Assembly (NCBI GenBank): GCA_015345905.1 | Contig: JADDTR010000033.1 | Coordinates: forward strand, 124,001 to 188,000 | Direction of reading: 5' to 3' | DNA length: 64,000 nucleotides | Origin: Aotearoamyces nothofagi | Taxonomy: Eukaryota; Ascomycota; Leotiomycetes; Leotiales; Tympanidaceae | In this document: positions 11,830-23,703 of the stretch, in pieces | How the letters are laid out: each line of letters begins with the position of its first letter | How positions within the stretch are numbered: the first letter of the stretch is position 1 | Program-made: the position numbers and the translations under genes | The notes under the pieces: generated by a model | Databases searched by the model: none | Told to the model about the DNA's origin: nothing | The model's input: the letters and a program-made list of their open reading frames with translations, nothing else

Positions 11830-13394
11830 TTGGCTATCATATCATACCTTATCGCCAACACGGCCTTTCTCCTGTCGGTCTGCAATGCCTCCTTGATGGA
11901 TACGCGCTTCTCTGTATTGCAAACACCGCCGCTCTCTACGGTGCAAGCCGTCTTTGTCCAAAATCACGGAACCACGCCGTTCGTGGTTTGATCCCGGCTA
12001 AAATTTAAGCTTCAACCTTGCCTGCCTACCTTAATCGTCTTAGAGTTTACCTCCCGCCACCCCACAATTCCTTTGTTCGTTAGAGGCACCAGAAATGGGA
12101 TCCGTCGTGTTGAGCTTCCCACCAAAAAATAATGCTGAGGCTGGTGCAGATCGAGTTGTCTGGCCCAAGTCGGCGGTGGCCGAGGACAAGAATGCGGATA
12201 TTGTAGCTTAAGCGTCGTTATACAAGGTACAAGGCAGAACGCCTGGAGTGTCGCTTGGTTGGCGAAAAGTTGTAGATAGGCAGTCTGATCGCAGCATGGC
12301 GAGCTACCTCCCATATGATTGTCGCTCCACTAGCCTCCTTGCCTCAGTCAAGCTCGTAGCAAAACCCCCTGTGATGCCTCGAAGGGTCTCTCTAGCGTTG
12401 TGCTGTACTTGTACGTAGAGCTGTGTATTCTGCAATCGTTCGACGTATACCCGGCAAATAGAGCGTCGCAATTCCAAACCAGACCCTCAGGGCGTCTCCA
12501 GCGGCTATCGGCAGAACCAGCATCATACCGTGCTACAGTGCCCGTGTATCCAAGTGACGCCCGACTCTGTTTGCTGCAGTGCTCCATATGAGCCGCATCA
12601 AATGCCGTTGGCACGTGGCAGATTCAGCCCGCGGGCTTGTACAGATAGTGCGTCTGTGTAGGGGAGACAGGTGGTGTGCGTGAATGTGTCTATGAACATC
12701 CATGTGAATCATGTTAAGGTACCAATAGGTGGCATTGCCTGTGGCTTAAAGGTGGGATGCCCTATCTAAGTTTCTTCCTGCAGATAGCGGCGGCGTTGTA
12801 AACAGGCCCGCGAATCATGTGATGGCCCACGCAGGTGCTATTTTTGAGTGGAGATAACTGGTAGGTTTGCCTTGACAGACGTCGGTTTTGAGTTTTAAGG
12901 TGCGGTAGATGGGTAGTGTGGATCCAAGGAATACAAAGCGTAACACGGCTGCGGTTAACCCATAACTGAACATGAGTTGGTCATTCGTCAAATGCATTTG
13001 GGTATCCTCGCCAGCTACCCGGCCGGTCCGTTACTCAAACCCTCCTTAATATACCGTAATAGGAGCCATAAACAAAATCCATAGCCAACAAGCATAGTGG
13101 CCACCATGCCATCACAATAAAAGAAACCAGGTACACCATTCCTGTAGTCCATCGTGGGGGCTTCTAAACCCTTTCGAAGCCGAACCAATACTTTTGGCGG
13201 CCCTACGCCATGCTGCAATGCAATGTTATTAAGGTAGAAGATAAGGCGATGGTGGAGAATATAAATAGAAGCGTATCCAGTAGGGGGTAGTAGCGTTTGG
13301 GATAGTAGCCGCACGTGTGAGGCTATCTATGTTTTGACGCCCGATGTCTTGATTGATTTGAGTCTAAAGACAGACGTGCGTTCTAACACTCCCG

Positions 13395-14188
13395 TCAAGA
13401 CTTGTTGCCGAAATGTTCTTTAGCATATTGTTCGCACGCCTATAACCCGAGTTAAGAGTCATGTCTATGATAAAGATGATGCTCAAAATGAACTTACCTT
13501 GGCTGGCTTGCCTACTTTCTGTCCAATGACTTTCCATTTGTTGGTCTCGTACTCTTTGATGGCATTCAAGAGTGCTGCACTCTACCATTTTTGTCAGCAC
13601 CTTGCAGGCCGCCATCCAGGAAATCGAGTCATATACCTCATCCTCGGCGAACTCTGCATAGTGCATGTCCTATGGTATTTTATATTAATAATGAGCCGGG
13701 GGGGGGGGAGGCCGGGCATGGCGTACTTTATACCAATGCTTCTTGACGCTTCCTTCCGTCCTACTTGGGAATGTCTACCAAAAGCTCAGCGGTGTGGTCT
13801 ATATGCGCCTCGGCACCTGCCATCGTGTCAAGTAATAATATTGCCCTACCTTCGCGATTTCTGCCCAGCTGTTACCGGCTTCTCTCATATTCTTGAGTCT
13901 CTGCTCTTCTGCAGCCGTCCATGGAGTGTTTGTCCGACTCTTCTTCGCGGGTGGCTGCATAGAAGAGGAAGACGAAGCCATTCCCTGATCATCCATGACA
14001 GATGACGGCCCCGCAACTGGGATGGGGGCTGTTGAGCTGGAGACTGCTTGTCCCGGCAAGCGTCGCTTGCGAGCGCTTGACGATGAAAGTGGATATTGCT
14101 TTTGAGAACTGTCGGTTGCGGTTAGGGATCGTGAGGCTGCTTGCTGGATGGATAGGTCAAGGTCAGGTCGGTCGATGCGCCTTGACAT
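13395..14188 (-). CDS. Myb/SANT-domain DNA-binding protein, five small exons
   Basis: I assembled complement(13395..13439, 13498..13581, 13637..13669, 13727..13774, 13850..14188), which gives 182 aa. The four introns (58, 55, 57 and 75 nt) are all phase 0, with donors GTAAGT, GTATAT, GTACGC and GTAGGG and YAG acceptors. The protein has a Ser-rich basic N-terminus with KKSR near residues 82-85, then a SANT/Myb repeat at about 88-130. Its tryptophans at 90, 108 and 127 show the classic spacing (PWTAAEEQRL ... NSWAEIAK-TFPSRTEGSVKKHWYK). A second, Myb-like half follows (AIKEYETNKWKVIGQKVGKPAK-ACEQYAKEHF). Sequence continuity across all five exons makes the model strong, although the exons are individually too short to stand out. 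It is probably nuclear and regulatory; target unknown. It is related to the gene at 40550-41453. Confidence 0.85.
13698..13708. repeat. Poly-G/poly-C homopolymer in intron
   Basis: A run of 11 G on the + strand lies inside the second intron (13670-13726) of the SANT gene. On the transcribed sense strand it is a poly-C tract upstream of the branch/acceptor region. Confidence 0.9.
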
Positions 14189-15081
14189 AATGTGCCAGAT
14201 TGCTTCCTCTGATCTGCGATCGTAAGGACTGTTGTGGTATGGGCGTTGAGGTGGCAGAGACGAGCGGTGAGACCGTGTTGTTGACAGTCGCGAGAGAAGA
14301 TTGGTCGTGTGTGGCTAAGATGGACTGAAGTAGGTACGACAACCGTACCAAGGTACAAAGGTACTTACGGCTTCACGTTAATAGTGGAGAGTAAATGTAG
14401 ACAACAGGGCTACGCCACTTCTGCTTCATATCTTTCTGCAACTCTCTCTGGCTGCAAGTATTCGAGGCTGCAAACATACCATGAAGAAGCTTGATAGGCC
14501 TAGGAAGAAGCAGAAGTCAGAGTTGCATAGAGCCTGCTCCTCATGTAGCAAGAGGCGTTGGCGGTCCGGCAGGATTGCGAGCTGGTGACATGTACGCCAC
14601 GTTTAGGCAAAGTAGAAAGAGTACAAAGGTACGTTAGCTACGGTCGGCTATGGAGGACTTGCTTGCCATTGAAAAGAAAATGTGATGTGACAAGGAACGT
14701 GATCAGCTGCTAACATGCTAACAGAACAATGCCTGCTTAACTGGTTGGACGGGCCCTCAGCAGCGGCTGAGGAGGAACAAATCTTGCTTGTACGCAGTGT
14801 CAGTGCAGTCGCGATATTTGTTAGTACAGCAGTGTTTGGCTTCTTGGCGGGCATGTCAGCGCGGAGGAGGCACGCATTCGTCGTCGTGGATAAGGTGTTG
14901 AGAGATGCTGGGTAGGGTGCATCTGCTCGCTGCAAGAGCGGCTGGAAGGGGCAGTGTGGCTCCCTCGACGGCTGTCAAGTGGGCCAGCCCAGCGTTCGAG
15001 GCCAGGCAGCATGGAAGATGCCTGCGGAGGATGCATGACATGGCAAGGACAGTCTTTGTGGAACGTGTGATTCCCGACCGT

Positions 15082-15108
15082 CATGACGGTCACGACGGTC
15101 ACGACGGT
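15082..15108. repeat. 9-bp tandem repeat, 3 copies
   Basis: The unit CACGACGGT occurs three times, the first copy with one mismatch (CATGACGGT). Confidence 0.88.
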
Positions 15109-15170
15109 ACTCCGTAGAGGCTATTTGACCGGCTCCCTAGACCTCGTTTCTGGAAAACAACGCCGGCTGT

Positions 15171-15215
15171 GGACGCTGAGGGCGCTGAGGGCGCTGTGGG
15201 CGCTGTGGACACTGT
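15171..15215. repeat. 9-bp imperfect tandem repeat, 5 copies
   Basis: Five copies of a GGGCGCTGW-like unit, with variants GGACGCTGA and GGACACTGT at the ends. Confidence 0.85.
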
Positions 15216-15436
15216 GGACAACCGACGCTGTGCCCTTCGGGTGCACGAAGAAGGTAGGGAGTGCTGGGCGGGCAGAGGCAAACGTCAAATGCTGACATGT
15301 CCACCGAGGTCCCTAACTGGGTGCTGCTGATTAGACGGCGTGGAATCGGAGATGCGCTGTAGCAGGCACAGGCCAGGGGTGTGGAAAAGGGCTGTTTGTT
15401 GTCGATGGCGGGCGGCGCAGCGATCGAGCCTTGTGG

Positions 15437-15477
15437 CCAGTGAAGCCTGCCAGTGAAGCCTGCCAGTGAAGCCTGCC
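15437..15477. repeat. 13-bp tandem repeat, 3 copies
   Basis: Three exact head-to-tail copies of CCAGTGAAGCCTG plus the start of a fourth. Confidence 0.92.
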
Positions 15478-15530
15478 GTCCATGCCTTGCCCAGGCAGGT
15501 CCCTACCTAGGTACCTGCTTGTACGAGTAC

Positions 15531-15565
15531 AGGACAGGACAGGACAGGACAGGACAGGACAGGAC
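15531..15565. repeat. 5-bp tandem repeat, 7 copies
   Basis: Seven exact copies of AGGAC. Confidence 0.95.
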
Positions 15566-15721
15566 AGCAGAAGCCCATGCAAACAGCCATTGCAATTGCA
15601 AGGCCGTGCAAAATCAGGTATGTGGGCACGGCGGGCCAGGGCCGGCGAGTGCTGGGTGCTGGGTGCTAGCCAGAACTGCACGGGACAGTAACGTACAGTA
15701 GTGACATCGCAATTGCGGGGT

Positions 15722-15753
15722 AGAGGCGAGAGGCGAGAGGCGAGAGGCGAGAG
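15722..15753. repeat. 7-bp tandem repeat, about 4.5 copies
   Basis: The unit AGAGGCG is repeated four times and ends in AGAG. Confidence 0.9.
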
Positions 15754-18700
15754 CATATTGTGTGTCTACGACCTCGGGCCTCGCTGTACGGTGCGTGTGT
15801 GCGTAGGTACTCACGGCACTGTTCAAGTACGTACAATACGTATGCCAGGACCGCAGCCTCGAGGAGATTAGCCCGCACTCGTCTCGCCCATCTCGCCCGT
15901 CTCGCTCATCTTCTGCTTGCCCCGAAGGATACATGAGAGTACCTGGTGCCTACCCACCTTGCCTTCCCTCACTCAAGCCGTGCTCGCCAGGCATGAGTTC
16001 CCGTCGACTGCTGCTCGAGTACGGGCACCGCATTGCATGGCGACGCCGGGACCCTGGACGGGCGGGACTGTCGTCGAGTACTCGACCATGTACAGTGTAT
16101 TCAATGTCCATACCAGCCGCCTACGACCGCCTCAGTGCCGAAGGCGTTCATGCGCAACATTGCTGATCTCGGACGACAGCCTGCATCCAACACCGTCATC
16201 GTCATCGACCTGTGTGTTTGTGGGCTTGCTGCCGATCGCTGTCAATCTGGAAGAGATTCCCGCACGATAAGATCAGGGTCGCCGAGGATGCATGGCCGAC
16301 CTTACAGAAGGAGAGGCACGGACAGCGTATGTAAGCACTATGCACTTGCTGCTCACTTCGCACTTGACGTACGAGATACCGGGCGTGCGCATGCACATCA
16401 TGCACAGCCGTGGACGAGTACGTGTCTAACATACCTCAACACGCCGTATTAAAAGGTTTCGACGGGTTTGGCGTGTGGAGGTGTTGGGAACGAGCGAGTC
16501 CGGTGTCGTGTCCGTACGTCCAAATGCGAGATGGAGCCTCGCGCCTGGACGGATAAACTCGGCCGGGCACAGTGGATTGTACTGCTAGATCTCCGAGATG
16601 TGTCCCCGTTGGCGGCCTCGCAGAGTGCAGAGGGTGTAGGATACCTGGCTGTAGACCCGCCCGTAGTATTGCCCAGATAGCGAGGCAGGGAAGGTATGTA
16701 CTGTAACCCGGACTGTGCTGTAGAGGTTACAGGTGTTGCTCGGTATTTGGAGCATGCCTATAGCGTATCTGTGCGTCTTTCGGGGTGTCCGCGGCCCGCT
16801 CCACCAGCGCTGCTAGCCCCGCCCCCGCTGGGAACCGCATTCGATTTGGCGATTTGGTGGTCGCGGAAGGCTGGACCGTGGATGTTCAACAACCTGGGCC
16901 AAGTTGCACTGCCCGCAGCCACCAGGCATTGTTTAATTTGTTCAATTTGTTCAATTCCAACGATGATTGTGTGCTCACTACTCATGCCATCCAGCTCAGT
17001 GCGAGTGCATCAGGGCTCGGAGCGGTGACACGCAGGCATGTGGTTGCAGTGCACTGTATCCTACCTGGTACGTACAGTGCCACGAGTACCTGTACGGAAG
17101 CCGTTGCATATGGTTGCGAGTTACACTCCAGTGGCTCCCTAGCACCACTGAGCACCTTGCCATGTGCTGCAGCGCATGCGTGATAACATATGGGCTACGG
17201 ACGACACCTCACGAGAACACCCGCGCGACTTGTCGATATCCTGTCGTGCCAGCGATCTCCTGCTTGGTTCTGTAGCTGCTGTACAGGTGCTTTCGGTACA
17301 GGCGATGTAGCTGCTCTATGTCTGTATTGCAAGTTACAGTGCACTACACAGCGGTCGCTGCTGTACTCGAGCATCTGCCTCGCCTCCCCTCAGTCTGCTT
17401 TGTGTTCTTTGTCACCTACAGAGTACAGTATTATCCAGGCTACGTCCCGTACCCTGTTCGTGCCGGTCCAGTGAATCCACGCGAGGCTCCATATTCTTCT
17501 CGCTCACCACCCATTTCCTGGGGCCGTGGGTAGAGATGGTAAGGACTCTTAGGCAATGGCGTCCGCAGGACAAAGTATGAAGTCCAAATACCTGATGCAT
17601 GCGCGTCTGTCACCAAGTAGCCTGAAAGGTACATGTATTGTTTATTATGTGATCTGTTCTGGGCATTGCTGAATCATCCGGGATTCCGGATGGACTATTT
17701 CCTGGAGAGTGCCTGTCCTCGGTCCTCGTCGCTCATGCTTTTCTGCCGATGGCTGGAGGCACGATGTCAACAAGCTACGCATCTATTATTAGGGATTACA
17801 GACCCTCTCACATGTGTGGATTTGGCGCCATGATACTTTGGCTTTTCTTTATGTGCTCTTGTTCGTGGAATTCAGCTGTTCCGGCGTCCTCTGACAACGC
17901 CTCTTATGCTTTGTGCGCTTAGTGGCTCCATGAGACGACCTCCGTAGCAGGATGGCCGTGCAGCGACACCACATGTTTGAGCACTGAAGAGTTGGCGGCT
18001 CACTCATCTATCTTGGCATCTGATGGCCTCGGAAACCGGGTAGTCACGATCTTTCAGTAGAACTTTTATACCGTTGTTAGATTGCAGGCGCTCGATGTTT
18101 ACTTCTCATGGGACCAAGTCTCATACTTGAGGCTTATCCATCTCATTCACACATGCAGCATGCGCCATGGACATCGGACGACGCTCCTTCCGGTAGTGAG
18201 GCAATCTCGTCGTCGTTGTGTGCCGTGCGAGTGATACTCATGCCCTATGGTGACGGGGTGCAAGAATTCAGCAGAATTGTTCTTGGCTCTCCTTCCCAAG
18301 GTTAAAGTTCTTGGCTAAGCACACCTAAGCCGGCTGCTTCAAAGGCCGAGTTCTCACAATATTCCGTCCGTTTCAAACAGGGCAATAGCGGTGTACAAAA
18401 ATACAGTACAATCGCTACAACAACTGCTAGAAGAGTATAGATAAACTTTATTAATACAACCCTTCGTTCAGTCAATCAATCAACGGAGAGGAGCTGGGCA
18501 ATTGGCCCCGTAGACGTATTAAGCTTGTATCTGAGGCTTCAAGGGGTCTTCACTAACTCGTAAGCGAAAGCTTGATGTTCCATCCGCGGTGTTTCTTAAC
18601 AGGGGGCCAGGGATCGCAGAGACGAAATTCCACAACCGAGTTTCGGACATAGTAGGGCTCTGACATCTTCATTCTTCATCGCATCAATTCAGCAGTAGAT

Positions 18701-19520
18701 CTGATCTTACTGCCAGGACCAGGATGGGCCCTAATGTATGGCACGAGTGGCAGGTTGCCCATCTTCAGACACACTCTGGTACCAGCGTCTAATGCGGCCC
18801 ATGGGGAGTGGGTGGAAGTCAGGGTTCATGGCCTCGAAGGCATTTGTAACAACGCCGACACGGCTCGTCAAACATCAAACACTACACTCTCCAGACCGTC
18901 AGCATCGCCCAGGAAACGCCAATCCGGCTCCACGGAGTCGAAACGGCACAGATGTCGGTTTCTATGTAGGCCTTCTACATACTGGGTGAGCTTTGCTATG
19001 CTACACCCTTCAGCCGACGGCGATGCCTGCAGAAATACCTTGCACAATCAGAAACTGGTTCCAATACCAGCACGAGCACTCCAATCACGGCGTGTAATCA
19101 TAATAGGTGAAGCTCGCAAAACGCTCGGTCTTAACCTTGACGCAGCCATTGTAGGGTATGCTGGCGTATATATCTCGCTCTCGCCCCTCGTCCATTTCTT
19201 GTTTCTCCTTCAACATAAACGTTGACTACTCTCTTCGCAGCTGCCTTTTCACATTCATTTATTGCCCAACTGGTTTGGCTGCTTACATTCATTAATGTAG
19301 TTTTTGGTCTATACATATTTTTACCTTCATCAGACATATTTTATTCACAAGAAACTCTAAATTCACCCTACATTCTACAACAGCTTGGACTGTCCTTTTT
19401 ACAACCCTTCAATTCATTTCGACCGATTGCTGGATCAAGTCTTTTATACTAAGCCTTTTACAACTCCTTGCACCTTCGATTCAATCACGATCAACGACTG
19501 TCACGTCTCCAATATCAATC

Positions 19521-20535
19521 ATGAACGCTGTCTCTCTCCACCACCAGTCCTCGCACTACTCCTCTCCAACTGATGCAATCGACCGTCATGAATTCGGCGT
19601 TCACAAGAACCGCAAGCCGGCCTCGACCGGTGGTGGCAGAGCTTGGAGCGAAGATGAGGTCAGTCTACACTTGTTCACATGTCTTACTATCCTAACCTTC
19701 GATACAGGAAGTCTACCTTCTTCAGACCCGTCTTCAGAAGATGCCATATAAGCATATTGCATCTCACCTGAAAAAGACAGAGCTTGCCTGCCGCCTACAC
19801 TACCATCAGCTCTCTCATGGAAGCAACCGCCGCAAGCGCACCACTTCCGTCTCTTCCACCTCCTCAGCCCGCTCTCCAATCATGAGTAATGACTCAATTC
19901 CATCTTCGATGCGCGAAAATATCAACAACTCCAATCCCGATACCCTAGCCTCTTACTCCTACTCTCCTATCTCTCCAGCTCAAACCCACGTCCAGCTCCC
20001 GTCCGCCTCCACTCTCCTCACAGGCCCTATATCCACCTCTCCTCAACGTACCTTAGCTCACCCAATTGCTATCCTTCCCAAACCGTCTCCACCACGTTGC
20101 TCCCTCTCCGATAGTACTGCCGGTGTTGCTACACCTGCTCTCCGTCTCGACTGTGCTGTCGTCAGCATACCCATGAGCATCTCTAATGTCGACAAAGAGC
20201 GCCTGCGTCAGATCTATGAATCGCACCGTGCCTCTTTCTGGATGGCTATTGCAGCTGAATACGGTGAGGGAGCTGATCCAGTGGTGCTTGAAGAGGTATG
20301 GAGGAGAGGGTGTGTTAATGCTCCGCCGACACCGTGTGTTTCTCCGGATTCGAATTCAAGCTCGGGGTGTTATCAGCGTAGAGAAGAGGCCAGCACCGAG
20401 AACAGAGTCGAGGGCAAAGTACCAGCGACAAGCATTTCGGCACTCTTGGGGATTGATGCTAGTCCACGGAGTCCGAAAGAAAGAGAGTTAATTAAGAGAC
20501 TCGAGGAAGAGGGTGGAAGGATGGAGATTGCCTAA
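19521..20535 (+). CDS. Myb-like (single SANT repeat) protein
   Basis: Two exons, 19521..19658 and 19708..20535, give 321 aa. The 49-nt intron has donor GTCAGT, a CCTAAC branch and acceptor ACAG, phase 0. The join completes a Myb-like repeat at about residues 38-75: GRAWSEDE-EVYLLQTRLQK, then MPYKHIASHLKKTELACRLH. A basic NRRKR follows, probably a nuclear signal. The middle is Ser/Pro-rich. A second conserved-looking stretch at about 215-255 (DKERLRQIYESHRASFWMAIAAEYG) may be another helical domain, and the C-terminus ends with PRSPKERELIKRLEEEGG. The upstream 300 bp are pyrimidine-rich and free of other genes. Target and role are unknown. Confidence 0.8.
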
Positions 20536-21084
20536 AGTATTGCAGTTTCCATTTTGCCTCGGATAGATATATGATGGATTGATTGTGTACCTCTGCTGCT
20601 TAAAAGGTTACGTTCTTGGATGACAACTCTTAGTCTTTATGTTGATGATCAAACTTGCACTTTGGTTGGGAGATCTGTTTGCTGCGAATGGAAGAGCAGT
20701 GTACGATAGATAGTTTCACGTTCGTCTTGCAGTTGAATGAGATATTTGTCTGAGGGCCTCTTCTTTTTGTTGCCGGCATCCCTTGCCAACGTGATGCACC
20801 ATGACTTGTAATTTCTTAGCTTTTGTCGGTCCATTATCTACAAGATTTAGACATTTTCAAGGCTAGAATGTGCGGGACAGACTTCTAGGTTCGGGCAACC
20901 GCGACAACATTGATGTGTGAAACTAGTTTCTTAATGCTGAAACGAGACGTGTGTTGAGATCATTCATTATAGTCTCTGATTTACGAATATAGAACGCTTT
21001 GTATCCTCGAAACATTTACAAAACCCCAAGCCAATTTTTTGGTTTCTATGAAGTAGAATACGCTTGGCAGATACATAAAGTAAA
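20536..21084. other. Intergenic, 3' of Myb-like gene
   Basis: This is probably the Myb-like 3' UTR plus spacer. A 61-codon minus-strand frame (20649..20834) has no recognisable feature and was not called. Confidence 0.45.
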
Positions 21085-21442
21085 CTATATGGTAAGAAGG
21101 TCTTCAGTAACCTGGCCAAGGTTTGGGAGCCAGCCATTAGCTATCTTACTCAGCTCATCCTGTTTCTCTTGCCATTCGTCAAAGAGTTCTCCGACATAGT
21201 TTGCATAGCCGTCACTCCATCTTGGACCTGTTATGGCCAACTCGAAAAGACTGTGGTTTATTGGTCTGACATGTCTTCCAAGGTAAGTGATTTCGTAGGC
21301 AAGGCAAGGCTCGTGATATCTAGCTAAATCTATCACGAAGGCGGAACAGGCCGGTCGCATAGTAGCACATAATGAAATGAACGATCCTATGCGATTTATG
21401 TCTTGCGTGACAGTCCTATAATATTCGGCGGCTGGATAATTA
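21085..21442 (-). CDS. Unidentified short open frame, possible 3' exon or remnant
   Basis: The minus-strand frame stays open from about 21442 to the stop at 21085 (about 118 codons; first ATG at 21360, giving 91 aa). Composition is balanced and protein-like, with a mix of aromatic and charged residues (for example LGRHVRPINHSLFELAITGP, then DEWQEKQDELSKIANGW). I do not recognise the family. The frame has no good ATG upstream and only about 260 bp separate it from the NDUFAF3-like start, so it may be the last exon of a small gene or a relic. No domain call is made. Confidence 0.3.
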
Positions 21443-21704
21443 TTTCTCTGGCTATATTATAAATTTAGAATGGTGGCAGCGCCTTATTGTAAGGCATGTC
21501 GTCGCCGGATTGCCGATGACGTCGAAACCGAGCGGCAGTCGCGTACTGTAAATTATGGGTCCGAGAGCTCAGCTCAAGCTGCAACATCACGAATGTCAAG
21601 CTCATAAGCTCATTGCACCTCTCCAGCCACAAAGTTTGCTGTCGGTAGCTTATAGAGATTCTCTTGCGCATCCTCTACATCCCATAGCGAGAACTAATGT
21701 TACG

Positions 21705-22507
21705 ATGCCTTTAATCCGCTCTATCATAACGCCGCTCGCAAAGCGTCCCAGCATCTACGAAATAGCGGCCTCCATTCTTTCCCCAAGCTCTACATGCCAT
21801 GCACGCCTTGCGCATAGCTCAGTCCGACGGCTACAATCCATGCAAACTCCCCAGAGAAGCTCTAGCTTCTCAGCCAACCTTCATACCTCCAGCTACCTTT
21901 CCCGACCCTCTGCCCCACCCAGATCGCACGACCGTGGTCCTGCCAGCTCTGAACCGACCCAGACAGATTTTTCTGAATTGGACATGCTTGGAGATACTCC
22001 GATACCGTCCACCGCCATTGATGCGACGCTGTGGGACGGTTTCCATCTCAATAACGGAGTGAAGATCACGAATGGTGCGGGGGTTCTTCTAGTCGGCGGA
22101 GAGGCCTTTGCATGGAGGCCTTGGGATGCCAATGGGAGAGGAGGATTAAACCTGCTTAACTCTAAGGGTCAATGGGAGGTAGGCCATGATGCTTGGGGGA
22201 TTTTGGGACTGGTGTGGCCGAAACCTGGTGAGTGATAGGAGTGCATGGACAATTGATGATTATATCGATGATACTGACGACTACGGAAGATCTGTTGATT
22301 TTAGGTGTTGGCCCGTCCATGGTGCCATTAAGCCCAGCGACGAGGGCATTCATCAACAGTCTTGGGGTGAGAGTTGATATTCAAGATACGAGGAACGCGA
22401 GTGCACAGTTCAACCTGTTAGCTACGGAGCGAGGTCTTGGAAGTGTAGCAGCAGCACTGGTGCCCTTGGGTTGGAGAGAAAATGTTGGCGTCAAGTCATC
22501 GAAGTGA
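21705..22507 (+). CDS. NDUFAF3-like mitochondrial complex I assembly factor (Mth938/DUF498 domain)
   Basis: Two exons, 21705..22227 and 22290..22507, give 246 aa. The 62-nt intron has donor GTGAGT and acceptor GGAAG, phase 1, and the join reads LVWPKP-DLLILGVGPS. NDUFAF3 family proteins help assemble respiratory complex I in mitochondria. The N-terminal 80 residues are Ser/Arg-rich and poor in acidic residues, as expected of a matrix-targeting presequence. The Mth938-like domain runs from about residue 95 to the end (GVLLVGGEAFAWRPW ... SLGVRVDIQDTRNASAQFNLL). The ATG at 21705 was chosen as the presequence start, although the frame is open from an earlier ATG at 21555. The acceptor is AAG, unusual for this window. 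Confidence 0.85.
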
Positions 22508-22962
22508 ACTATCCTACAAATTAAAGTAAGGTTACACTTTATTTTCACCTTGGTTCTTAAGAAAGTATATAAATACAACCATTGCATCGGTAAAGATTTA
22601 GCAATCTCTATAAACATTGTATTGTATTGTTGAATCTATAGAGCAGACAGGACTCTATTTACCCCCGGAAGATCTCCTGCGCCTTATTCTTTGGACATCG
22701 GCAATCGCTATGTTATTGTTTGTTATTTTGTCATTTTTGTCATTTTTGTCCTGTTTATATAGTTTATATTCTTGTTCCTGTTTGTATATTTGTGCCGATA
22801 GGATACAGGCTGGCATACAGAAATGCTGCCATATAGGACTGCACACTCACTGGAAAGCAGAGCAAAAGGGTAGAGGAGAGCAAGAGACCCTGAAGTACCG
22901 GAGTATGTACTCCGTACGCTGTATCCGCAATCTCGGCCTATGAACGACCTGTGCGAACCTAT

Positions 22963-22990
22963 TGCGGACTGCGGACTGCGGATTGCGGAC
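22963..22990. repeat. 7-bp tandem repeat, 4 copies
   Basis: Four copies of TGCGGAC, the third with one mismatch (TGCGGAT). Confidence 0.88.
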
Positions 22991-23703
22991 GTGGGATATG
23001 GAGATTTCCGCAGAGCGTAAAACCTTAAAACAGCGAATGCGGCTGCGGTGATTGACGGATACGAGACAGATACGAGGATACGAGGATGCGAAGGTGCGAG
23101 CAAACAACGGGTACGGCTACGAGGGTGCGGCAACGAGGTGCGGCTACTCGCTAAACCAATTGCAGCCCAGACGAACAGTACTCAAGTGGCGCTTCCTCTT
23201 CCTCTGGCCGACTCCCATATCTTCAATGCCGACAGCCAGAACCAGCATCAGCGACAGCCGGTGACAGCTACCATAGCCACAGATGATATGCTTAAACCAT
23301 CAGTGTCGGGCACCGGATTGCTTGGCATGAATGCCGTTTACTCTATACAGCATTTTTTTTTATAACACGCTATATCTCGCTGTTCCCTGAGAGATTCGCA
23401 TGTAATTGTCCGTGATCCTCGTTACTAGCACAACAATAGCAATGCCCATGTAACAGTACCCAGATTTGGCATTCAGACTCGTCCCAAACGAGCATGGGCC
23501 CTATTATTGCCCAATTAGCAAGTCAAACACATAGTGCTACGAGTGAACGAGTGAACGAGTGCGAGTCTAAACGACGATGCAGAGGTCGTCTCAACGCAGA
23601 ATATACCTCTCTAGTCCGATACCAGCGTATGTCTAATGCTGCATCTAGGTATATGTCTTTCTATTTTACGTTGCTCCGCAAAGCTGGGGCATTATGCCAC
23701 GCA

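Larger units (their letters stand above)
10598..13394. other. Gene-poor, repeat-bearing interval
   Basis: This 2.8-kb interval includes the CRH promoter (10598-about 11000). Frames of up to 232 codons are open but repetitive and lack family features, so I do not call them. It holds two GC-rich tandem arrays, listed separately. No gene is supported. Confidence 0.5.
14189..19520. other. Long gene-poor interval with many short tandem repeats
   Basis: In 5.3 kb I could support no coding gene on either strand. Open frames are short, rich in Cys/Arg/Ser and carry no domain signature. 15.0-15.8 kb is packed with 5-13 bp tandem repeats, listed separately. The right end (about 19190-19520) is rich in T and C on the + strand and probably forms a long leader for the Myb-like gene at 19521. 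Confidence 0.5.

Noticed and set aside
11310-12008. 232-codon + strand open frame
   Set aside because: It runs through a 9-bp tandem repeat that keeps frames open, is rich in Arg/Cys/His without any motif, and has competing frames on both strands.
11970-12010. tRNA-like T-loop (GGTTTGATCCC)
   Set aside because: No matching acceptor stem, D-arm or anticodon arm could be placed around it. No tRNA was found elsewhere by eye either.
13499-14005. 168-codon + strand frame antisense to the SANT gene
   Set aside because: It is the shadow of the five-exon minus-strand gene, whose splice joins restore a conserved domain.
11172-15753. CRISPR-like array or one large satellite
   Set aside because: The repeat units are 5-13 bp, directly abutting, without spacers and different from each other; the genome is eukaryotic.
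10598-19520. Old transposable element or repeat-induced mutation
   Set aside because: No paired terminal repeats, no transposase or polymerase motifs, and base composition is GC-rich rather than the AT-rich signature of repeat-induced mutation.
20649-20834. 61-codon minus-strand frame
   Set aside because: It is short, has no family features and lies in the probable 3' UTR of the Myb-like gene; linking it to 21085-21442 as one gene was not supported by splice sites.
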